Below, in pieces: positions 1 to 5,609 of a DNA stretch of 9,714 nucleotides (its first letter is position 1; every line of letters begins with the position of its first letter). A program made the position numbers and the translations under genes. Origin of the DNA: Porphyromonadaceae bacterium (GTDB lineage Bacteria; Bacteroidota; Bacteroidia; Bacteroidales; CAMTPD01); assembly GCA_003447595.1 (NCBI GenBank), contig DLYT01000172.1:12327-22040 (forward strand), read 5' to 3'. The notes below the pieces were generated by a model, which was not told the origin of the DNA, did no database searches, and saw nothing but the letters and a program-made list of their open reading frames with translations.

Positions 1-19
1 ATTATAACTTTTTTTGTAT

Positions 20-27
20 TACATTTG
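20..27 (+). promoter_or_regulatory. Bacteroidota -7 promoter box for the glycosyltransferase gene
   Basis: TACATTTG matches the Bacteroidota -7 consensus TAnnTTTG exactly. It lies 22 bases before the ATG at 50, so transcription would begin at about 33-35 and leave a leader of about 15 bases. The matching -33 TTTG element would fall at or before the window edge and cannot be seen. Confidence 0.5.
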
Positions 28-49
28 TCATTACCAACGTTAATTTTTT

Positions 50-925
50 ATGTTATCCATACTGATTCCTACCTACAATGCCAACTGCTTGCCCTTGGTT
101 GAAAATATATACAGTCAAGTAGTTGAACTGCAAATTCCATTCGAAATATTGCTTGCTGATGATGCCTCCGATGAATCTTTTCGTCTATTAAATCGGAGCA
201 TTGAGCAGTGGGAGGGCTGTCGCTATCTTCAAATAGACAATAATATGGGGCCTGCTCGCATTCGAAACTTTCTAGCAGATCAAGCACAATTCCCCTATTT
301 ACTATTTCTCGACTCAGATGTGATGCCTGTTACGAATTGGTTTATTGCTGATTATATTGCTGCTTTAGGCTGCAATAAAGCCGTTTGTGGTGGTTTTGTA
401 TATCAACGAGAATCCATTCCGACCAATGCAATATTGCGTTTTAAATATGGCATAGAGGTAGAAGAAAAATCAGCTTTGGTTCGTTCTGAGCATCCTTATC
501 ATAGCTTTATAAGCATGAATTTTCTTATTTGCAGAACTGCTTTTTTGCGTGTTCGTTTCGACGAATCGTTTCATTTAGGTTATGAGGATACACTTTTTGG
601 AATTCAACTCGAGGAGGCAGGGGTGCCTGTTGCTCATATCGATAATCCTGTATATCATTGTGTAGAAGAGAGTACCGAACAGTTTCTGATAAAAATAAAA
701 CGTGCAGTGCGCAACCTTATTGGGCACGAACAAAAGATGCATAATTATGTGAAATTACTAAAATGGCATCGCTTTGTAAAAAAGTTAGGAATGCAACCAG
801 TTTTCGCATATTTCTTTCGTAAATCAGAACTAAAGATCATTGCCAATTTAACAAGTCCTTCTCCTTCATTAAAGCTATTTGCCTTTTATAAGTTAGGATA
901 CCTATGTACATTATATACAAAATAG
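50..925 (+). CDS. Family 2 glycosyltransferase
   Basis: This 291-residue protein is predicted to transfer a sugar from a nucleotide-sugar donor during cell-surface glycan synthesis. The N-terminal GT-A fold is clear. It begins with the strand LSILIPTYN (residues 2-10), followed by the nucleotide-binding DDAS (37-40) and the family-2 signature NMGPARIRN (65-73). The metal-binding DxD appears as LDSD (87-90). The likely catalytic-base region is GYED (177-180), just before a helix. The C-terminal third is basic and hydrophobic (from about residue 215) but has no clear transmembrane helices, so the protein is probably cytosolic or peripheral on the inner membrane. The ATG is well placed behind a TACATTTG promoter box. 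The gene stands alone on its strand and converges on a WecB-like gene, also a sugar-nucleotide family member. Acceptor and donor cannot be deduced from the sequence. Confidence 0.88.
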   Translation: MLSILIPTYNANCLPLVENIYSQVVELQIPFEILLADDASDESFRLLNRSIEQWEGCRYLQIDNNMGPARIRNFLADQAQFPYLLFLDSDVMPVTNWFIADYIAALGCNKAVCGGFVYQRESIPTNAILRFKYGIEVEEKSALVRSEHPYHSFISMNFLICRTAFLRVRFDESFHLGYEDTLFGIQLEEAGVPVAHIDNPVYHCVEESTEQFLIKIKRAVRNLIGHEQKMHNYVKLLKWHRFVKKLGMQPVFAYFFRKSELKIIANLTSPSPSLKLFAFYKLGYLCTLYTK

Positions 926-957
926 AACCAGTCATGGTTTGGAGTATAGTAAAATAA

Positions 958-988
958 AAAAGCCCTTGTTGATTAAACAAGAGCTTTT
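958..988 (-). terminator. Intrinsic terminator of the WecB-like gene, possibly bidirectional
   Basis: The arms AAAAGCCCTTGTT (958-970) and AACAAGAGCTTTT (976-988) form a 13-pair stem with a 5-base loop. The single imperfect pair (964/982) is a G-U wobble in minus-strand RNA but a C-A mismatch in plus-strand RNA. The minus strand also continues into TTTTTTATTTT after the stem. Both points suggest that it mainly terminates the minus-strand gene ending at 1009, about 20 bases away. It could also stop transcripts of the glycosyltransferase gene from the other side. Confidence 0.82.
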
Positions 989-1008
989 AAAATGATTAGT
1001 TTTCTATA

Positions 1009-2088
1009 TTACAGCAATATTTGAATAATTCTTTCAGCCGTTCTTCCGTCCCAACGTTCAGGAAGTTCACCTTGTTTCCATTCATTATTCATTAACTTAT
1101 CCATTGCCGCAGCAAGAGCTTCAGGATTTTCGCCTACCATTTCATTGGTTCCCATCTTGTGTGTTTCGGGATGTTCGGCATAATCACTTACTGTTATGCA
1201 GGGTATACCTAAGAATGTTGTTTCTTCAGCTACATTGCCCGAGTCGGTAATTACCCCATAGGCATGATTCATTAAGAAACCGAATGAAAGATATCCTTGT
1301 GTAGGCAATAGGTGCAAGTTGGGTGCTGAAACTCCAGTTTCTACAATAGCATTGCGTACATAATTATGCACTGGAGCTATTATTGGCATACCATTCGCTT
1401 TCTCGATAATTGCTTCAATCAATGATTTTAGCAGCTCTTTATTATTGAGTACTACACGACGATTGAGCGTCAATAGTAGATAGCTTCTCTCTTTTAACCC
1501 CAAAGTGTCAAACCAAATGGGTTTGATAAAACGGTTTCGGTTGAAGCGAATATTGTCAATTAAAATATTTCCAACATAATATACATTGCTATCCTGAGCA
1601 CCTGTATGTGTTAAGTTACGGTTAGCACTCATACTAGCTGTAAATAGGTAATCGGATAGTCCGTCGCTAATCATTCTATTCACCTCCTTCGGCATATCCA
1701 AATTGAACGAACGGGTACCTGCTACCAGGTGAGCTACCTTTACACCTTGTTTTTTAGCTACAATAGCACAACTCATAGTAGCTGTAAGATCATCTACCAC
1801 CAATACTAAATGTGCAGGATTGTCGGTAAGCTCTTTATCAAAAGCGATCATAATGCCCGATGCTATTTGAGTAGGATTATAACCCTCTACACCCAAATAC
1901 ACATGTGGCTCCTTCATGTGTAAGTCCGAGAATAAAGATGCATCTAAACTCGTGTCTGTACTTTTGCCTGTATAAACCAAGCGGTACGAAATGTTTTTTC
2001 CTTGCGCCATAGCAGCGTCAATAGCACGAACAATCGGTGCTATTTTCATAAAATTAGGGCGTGCTCCCGCAACAATTGTAATCTTCAT
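1009..2088 (-). CDS. WecB-type UDP-GlcNAc 2-epimerase family protein with altered catalytic residues
   Basis: The 359-residue length and overall layout match non-hydrolysing UDP-N-acetylglucosamine 2-epimerases, which interconvert UDP-GlcNAc and UDP-ManNAc in the cytosol for surface-polymer synthesis. The fold is a two-domain GT-B type. Conserved features are GARPNFMKIAP (residues 8-18, keeping R10 and K15 of E. coli WecB), D100 (equivalent to D95), R138 (R135) and the UDP-binding TDSGNVAEE (281-289). Three residues known to matter for catalysis in E. coli WecB differ: E117 is V122 in HLVAGTR, E131 is K134 in PKEVNR, and H213 is N209 in LTLNRR. The fold and nucleotide binding are therefore likely, but ordinary epimerase activity is doubtful. 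A different sugar-nucleotide reaction or a binding/regulatory role is possible. The reading frame is intact and the active-site changes are scattered, so this is not simple decay. The gene is monocistronic, with a TAATTTTG box upstream and a strong terminator downstream. Confidence 0.85.
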   Translation of the reverse strand: MKITIVAGARPNFMKIAPIVRAIDAAMAQGKNISYRLVYTGKSTDTSLDASLFSDLHMKEPHVYLGVEGYNPTQIASGIMIAFDKELTDNPAHLVLVVDDLTATMSCAIVAKKQGVKVAHLVAGTRSFNLDMPKEVNRMISDGLSDYLFTASMSANRNLTHTGAQDSNVYYVGNILIDNIRFNRNRFIKPIWFDTLGLKERSYLLLTLNRRVVLNNKELLKSLIEAIIEKANGMPIIAPVHNYVRNAIVETGVSAPNLHLLPTQGYLSFGFLMNHAYGVITDSGNVAEETTFLGIPCITVSDYAEHPETHKMGTNEMVGENPEALAAAMDKLMNNEWKQGELPERWDGRTAERIIQILL

Positions 2089-2114
2089 ATCAGGTTCTAT
2101 CTATTTTCAAGAAA

Positions 2115-2122
2115 CAAAATTA
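2115..2122 (-). promoter_or_regulatory. Bacteroidota -7 promoter box for the WecB-like gene
   Basis: Read on the minus strand, this site is TAATTTTG, an exact TAnnTTTG match. It lies 26 bases before the ATG at 2088, giving a predicted start at about 2108 and a leader of about 20 bases. I see no good -33 TTTG at the usual spacing. Confidence 0.45.
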
Positions 2123-2144
2123 CAGTTTCTAACGGAATAATTTG

Positions 2145-2152
2145 TTCCTTTG
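2145..2152 (+). promoter_or_regulatory. Possible -7 promoter box for the TRIC/YadS gene
   Basis: TTCCTTTG matches TAnnTTTG at seven of eight fixed and free positions. It sits 18 bases before the chosen ATG at 2171. A TTTC at 2126-2129 might serve as a weak -33 element, though the spacing is short. The box lies only 22 bases from the divergent WecB-like promoter. Confidence 0.35.
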
Positions 2153-2170
2153 CAAACAAAAAAATATAAT

Positions 2171-2812
2171 ATGCCTACATTTGTTCAAATACTCGATTTT
2201 ATAGGAACTTTCGCATTTGCCATCAGTGGTATTCGTTTAGCTTCAGCCAAGCGTTTTGACTGGTTTGGTGCTTATGTGGTGGGACTTGTTACCGCTATTG
2301 GTGGTGGAACTATTCGTGATATTTTATTAGGTGTCACTCCGGGCTGGATGACAGACCCTATTTATCTTATATGTACCGGATTGGCATTGCTTTGGGTTAT
2401 TTTTTTTGGTAAACACCTGATTCATTTGCATAATACATTCTTTGTGTTCGATAGCATTGGTTTGGCCCTTTTTACCGTAGTTGGTGTAGGTAAAAGTCTC
2501 TCTTTGGGATATCCGTTTTGGGTTGCCATCATCATGGGAACACTAACCGGTGCTGCCGGAGGTATTATTCGTGATGTGTTGATTAATGAAATACCATTGA
2601 TTTTTAGAAAAGAGATTTATGCCATGGCATGCGTTATTGGCGGCATTTTTTATTGGATAACTTACCTGATGGGCATGGATATTGTATTGATACAGTTAAT
2701 CAGTGGTGCTAGTGTTTTTCTTGTTCGTATTCTTGCCGTAAAATATCATATTTGCCTTCCTAAACTTAGAGGAGAAGATGATTTCCCCGAAGAGGATAGT
2801 GAGAAAAGTTAA
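2171..2812 (+). CDS. TRIC channel / YadS-YicG (UPF0126) family membrane protein
   Basis: This 213-residue inner-membrane protein has about seven hydrophobic segments arranged as two homologous halves of roughly three helices each. The halves carry the family's repeated glycine-rich signature: GGGTIRD (residues 44-50) and AGGIIRD (129-135). Each ends in the conserved Arg-Asp pair and is preceded by a hydrophobic helix (about 9-27 and 92-108). Prokaryotic members form trimeric cation-permeable channels (TRIC), and E. coli YicG-type relatives have been described as glycine transporters, so the substrate is uncertain. The tail after about residue 198 is acidic (GEDDFPEEDSEKS) and probably cytosolic. 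I chose ATG 2171 over the in-frame TTG at 2150. The TTG lies inside the likely -7 box, and the hydrophobic family sequence begins directly at MPTFVQILDF. The gene is divergent from the WecB-like gene with no other partner on its strand. Confidence 0.88.
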   Translation: MPTFVQILDFIGTFAFAISGIRLASAKRFDWFGAYVVGLVTAIGGGTIRDILLGVTPGWMTDPIYLICTGLALLWVIFFGKHLIHLHNTFFVFDSIGLALFTVVGVGKSLSLGYPFWVAIIMGTLTGAAGGIIRDVLINEIPLIFRKEIYAMACVIGGIFYWITYLMGMDIVLIQLISGASVFLVRILAVKYHICLPKLRGEDDFPEEDSEKS

Positions 2813-2857
2813 ATACTTAAGAATTAACTTTTGCAATCTTTTCTTAAATTTATCTCA

Positions 2858-2877
2858 ATACAATTTGTATTTTGTAT
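2858..2877. repeat. Short palindrome plus direct repeat upstream of the Crp/Fnr gene
   Basis: The 13-base palindrome ATACAA-T-TTGTAT (2858-2870) is perfect around a central T. Its right part begins the direct repeat TTTGTAT/TTTGTAT (2864-2877). It lies about 70 bases before the -7 box of the regulator gene, in an otherwise AT-rich 176-base gap. A weak hairpin TTAAGAA/TTCTTAA (2817-2847, 17-base loop) lies just upstream, after the TRIC stop. The palindrome could be a regulator site, but AT-rich DNA yields such patterns by chance. Confidence 0.25.
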
Positions 2878-2946
2878 AAAGAAATAGCATTTGTTTTTGA
2901 AATATTAAAATACGAATGTGGTTTTTCTCTCCCGAAAGAAAAATGT

Positions 2947-2954
2947 TACATTTG
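2947..2954 (+). promoter_or_regulatory. Bacteroidota -7 promoter box for the Crp/Fnr-family gene
   Basis: TACATTTG is an exact TAnnTTTG match, 34 bases before the ATG at 2989. TTTC at 2924-2927 occupies the -33 position with a 19-base spacer and matches TTTG in three of four bases. The predicted start is about 2960, with a leader of about 28 bases. Confidence 0.55.
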
Positions 2955-2988
2955 TAGTTAAATAAACATCAATTATCTATTTTATCAT

Positions 2989-3579
2989 ATGAGAACAGAC
3001 AATCTGCGACAAATAACAGTTGATGCTGTGGTAAATTCGAGGTTCCCTTCGATGAGTAAAGAGGGAAGAGCTGTTATCGAAAATGCCCTTATCCGTCGTG
3101 AAATACCAAAGGGTGAACTCTTCTTGCGAGAAGGAGATATTGCTAACGGAATTCTTTTTGTTGGAAGAGGAATGTTGCGTCAGTACTATTATAAAAATAA
3201 TAAAGATGTCACTGAACACTTTTCGTACGAAGGATGCATATTGATGTGTATTGAGAGCTTTATGAAGCAAGAACCTACTCGTTTGATGGTAGAAGCTCTT
3301 GAGGCATCTGTAGTTTATGAGTTGCCCTATGAATCACTTCAAACATTGATAAACAGTGTAGCTGAAATCAATCAATTTTATCGCAAAGTGCTTGAGTATT
3401 CATTGATTGTTTCTCAACGAAAGGCTGATTCTTGGCGTTTTGAGACTGCACGTGATCGGTATAATCTACTTCTCGAGCAACATCCTGAAATTATAAAAAG
3501 AGCTCCCTTGTCATATATTGCCTCTTATTTGTTGATGACTCCAGAAACGTTGAGTAGGGTACGGGCAAATTTATTATAA
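2989..3579 (+). CDS. Crp/Fnr-family transcriptional regulator
   Basis: This 196-residue protein has the short architecture common in Bacteroidota Crp/Fnr regulators. A cyclic-nucleotide-binding-like beta-roll spans about residues 30-115 (the turn REGDIANGILFVGRG at 47-61 is typical). A dimerisation helix follows at about 120-150. The compact C-terminal helix-turn-helix (about 173-194) has APLSYIASYLLMTPETLSRV as its core, and the protein ends right after the recognition helix. The glutamate and arginine-serine pattern that binds cAMP in E. coli CRP is not evident (EGCILMC, 81-87; TRLMVEA, 97-103), so the ligand is probably something else or absent. There is no Fnr-like cysteine set. The gene has its own promoter box and converges on an AraC-family gene, sharing 6 bases at the ends. 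Targets cannot be deduced. Confidence 0.87.
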   Translation: MRTDNLRQITVDAVVNSRFPSMSKEGRAVIENALIRREIPKGELFLREGDIANGILFVGRGMLRQYYYKNNKDVTEHFSYEGCILMCIESFMKQEPTRLMVEALEASVVYELPYESLQTLINSVAEINQFYRKVLEYSLIVSQRKADSWRFETARDRYNLLLEQHPEIIKRAPLSYIASYLLMTPETLSRVRANLL

Positions 3580-4452
3580 TCTTCTATATTCTCTAGGAGA
3601 CACTCCAACGTAGTGTTTAAAATACTTTCCAAAAAATGACTGGTTGGCAAAATGGAGATATTCAGCAATTTCTTGAATACTCATATCTGTAGTTTTCAAT
3701 AATGTTCGAGCCTCTAGTATCACCAAACTATCAATCCATTCTCCAGCAGTTTTTCCGCTCACCTCCTTTACTACCCCCGACAAATGTTTTGAAGTCAGAC
3801 AAAGTTTATCCGAGTAGAACGATACCGAGCGTTCCTCTTTATAGTGTTCGCTTACCGTCTTTATAAACTTCTTGAATAGTTCTTCTTTACGTGAGCTTGG
3901 CTTCACCTTTTCAATGGGGATACGCTGTCCGATAATGTTATACATATCATAAAATAAGGCAAATAGAATGCCACGGGTGACCTCTTTTCTATAGATATTA
4001 TTGATCATCTTCACCTTCCGCCATAAAAAAGAGTGATACTCTTTGATGGCATCAATCTCTTTATCATTGAGTTTGAGTGCCGGACTATCTTTGGCGTGTA
4101 GCATGAATGGTATCAGCTCTTTGAGCGACTTAAAAGTGCGATCAATAAAGAGAGGAGAAATTGCTATGAACAATCCAGAGAAATCTTCATCATGGCCCAA
4201 ATTCTGAATAATTTGATCAGGAAACGTTAGTAATAATGTATTTTCTGTAATAGTATACTCTTGTAGGTTAATACCCACTTTTAAGCTTCCCTTTAGGCAT
4301 ACAAGAAATGTCATAGCATTGACTCGACGCGGACAATTGGCTAATGTTATTTGTGATAAATCATCAAATATCACAAAGTCATTATCTATATAGTCAACCT
4401 CTTTTAGCTTATGCGATCCATCTATATTGATTTCCGATATAATATTATCCAT
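3574..4452 (-). CDS. AraC-family transcriptional regulator
   Basis: This 292-residue protein is a probable cytosolic DNA-binding regulator. The N-terminal part (about 40-105) resembles the cupin-like sensing domain of AraC proteins: GSLKVGINLQEYTITENTLL (55-74) gives the strand-turn pattern, and TFPDQIIQNLGH follows. The C-terminal AraC domain (about 190-292) has two helix-turn-helix units. The first is around SVSFYSDKLCLTSKHLSGVV (209-228). The second is around SIQEIAEYLHFANQSFFGKY (258-277), ending in the family signature VGVSPREYRRL (282-292). It is the last gene of a three-gene minus-strand operon, starting 11 bases after the stop of the repeat protein. It may therefore report on, or control, the ligase and envelope protein encoded upstream; this is inference from position. 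Its ligand is unknown. Its stop overlaps the convergent Crp/Fnr gene. Confidence 0.9.
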   Translation of the reverse strand: MDNIISEINIDGSHKLKEVDYIDNDFVIFDDLSQITLANCPRRVNAMTFLVCLKGSLKVGINLQEYTITENTLLLTFPDQIIQNLGHDEDFSGLFIAISPLFIDRTFKSLKELIPFMLHAKDSPALKLNDKEIDAIKEYHSFLWRKVKMINNIYRKEVTRGILFALFYDMYNIIGQRIPIEKVKPSSRKEELFKKFIKTVSEHYKEERSVSFYSDKLCLTSKHLSGVVKEVSGKTAGEWIDSLVILEARTLLKTTDMSIQEIAEYLHFANQSFFGKYFKHYVGVSPREYRRL

Positions 4453-4463
4453 GCTTTGATTTA

Positions 4464-5609
4464 CTAAAATAAAATGATTCCTGCTTCAACAATTGGTCTT
4501 TTGCGATAGGTTGCATTGTGAGAGTAAAATCTATCTATTCCATATCCTCCCGTACCAAATACTCCAATTTTATCAGTGATTTGATATTCAAGGTTTATGC
4601 GTGCCTGTAGTGCATAAAGTCTTTTAGGTCTTCTCTTATCTGTGCTTTTAAACCCTTCGATATGTTGATAACCTAAATCGCCGCTAATAGAGAGATTTTT
4701 GTAAATAGTATGCCACATTCCTGCCCGATAAAAGAATGACTCGGAAAACTTATCTTTAAAGTCGAAATAATACATCCCTGTTCCCAGTAGCGTATAGAAT
4801 AATTCGTTTTTGAATCGTACAGCAAGATTAACCTTTGCATTGTTACCGCCAAACATCATTAACTGCACCTTCGTATTAGGGTTGGCATTGACTAGTCCCA
4901 ATTGAAAACCATCAAACTGCTCACGATAATAGTTGACTAACCCTATCTGTAGTCCACGGCCATTAGTGCTATAATTTGCCAGTCCCATTTGCAGTCCGTT
5001 CATTTGTTCGCCTGCAATGTTGGCAAAAGCAGAAAGTTGTATACCATTAAGATCTTTGGCAGCAATGTTGAGCAATCCGCCTACCATAGCGCCATTGAAT
5101 GTGGTACCTGCAATGTTAGCCACTCCGGCTATGTGAACTCCATTAGCCGTTTCGCCTGCAATGTTCATGATGCCCGCCATGGTTAGCGAACTTGAGTTAT
5201 TACCTATGATGTTGGTTAATCCCGAAAAAACAAAGCCCGAAGTATTGTTGCCCGTGATATTTGTTAATCCACTCACTATGGCTCCCGAAGCATTGTTACC
5301 TGTTATATTGCATATGCCGGCAGCTTGAATACCATGCATCGAACCTTCTACAATGTTGGATATTCCTGAAATCTGTATACCATTTATATCACTACGTACA
5401 TTGCTTGCCAGAATGTTGGCACCAAATCCATTCAACTTATAAAAATTAGAGTATACCCCTAAATTAAAGTAGCTACTCTTTGTGCTATCATTGGTTTGAG
5501 TGCTAATGCCTTTCCATAAAGAAAGATTAATACCTTGCCCAAATGCACTAACGGCAACCATAATAATAGTTGCCGTTAAGTTCAATTTATGATATAATTT
5601 TAGTCTCAT
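4464..5609 (-). CDS. Secreted 16-residue-repeat protein, probably outer-membrane (LA_2272-like surface repeat type)
   Basis: The 381 residues begin with a signal peptide: basic MRLKLYHK, a hydrophobic core at about 10-22, and likely cleavage after SAFG at 21-24. Residues 60-203 form nine consecutive repeats of exactly 16 residues, approximate consensus (N/S)G(I/V)xxxG(L/I)xNIxGxxx. Three shorter degenerate copies (NGLQMGLANY, RGLQIGLVNY, DGFQLGLVNA) run to about 246. The pattern resembles the surface repeats named after Leptospira LA_2272 and predicts a beta-rich solenoid or barrel-like sheet. The C-terminal 120 residues alternate hydrophobic and polar residues and end in Phe (EAGIILF), as outer-membrane beta-barrels often do. 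The start ATG overlaps the stop of the upstream acyl-CoA ligase (TAATG), with an AAAGGA ribosome-binding site just before it, which indicates translational coupling. Function is unknown; adhesion, lipid handling or a porin-like role are guesses. Confidence 0.8.
   Translation of the reverse strand: MRLKLYHKLNLTATIIMVAVSAFGQGINLSLWKGISTQTNDSTKSSYFNLGVYSNFYKLNGFGANILASNVRSDINGIQISGISNIVEGSMHGIQAAGICNITGNNASGAIVSGLTNITGNNTSGFVFSGLTNIIGNNSSSLTMAGIMNIAGETANGVHIAGVANIAGTTFNGAMVGGLLNIAAKDLNGIQLSAFANIAGEQMNGLQMGLANYSTNGRGLQIGLVNYYREQFDGFQLGLVNANPNTKVQLMMFGGNNAKVNLAVRFKNELFYTLLGTGMYYFDFKDKFSESFFYRAGMWHTIYKNLSISGDLGYQHIEGFKSTDKRRPKRLYALQARINLEYQITDKIGVFGTGGYGIDRFYSHNATYRKRPIVEAGIILF
5001..5432 (-). repeat. 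Nine in-frame 48-base repeat units (16-residue protein repeats)
   Basis: Residues 60-203 of the secreted protein divide into nine units of exactly 48 bases with no insertion or deletion between units. The best-conserved neighbours carry NITGNNASG and NITGNNTSG. At DNA level the copies have diverged clearly, so the array is old and maintained by protein structure rather than recently expanded. Less regular copies continue to about 4872. Confidence 0.85.

Noticed and set aside
2977..3270. Minus-strand open frame opposite the Crp/Fnr gene
   Set aside because: It lies almost wholly over a clearly recognisable regulator, lacks any family similarity and looks like an antisense shadow.
4872..5432. 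CRISPR array suspected from regularly spaced similar sequence
   Set aside because: The 48-base period is in frame with a signal-peptide-bearing protein, the units are diverged along their whole length, and there is no repeat/spacer alternation.
4989..5449. Plus-strand open frames over the repeat protein
   Set aside because: They result from the regular 48-base repeats read on the opposite strand and have no independent support.
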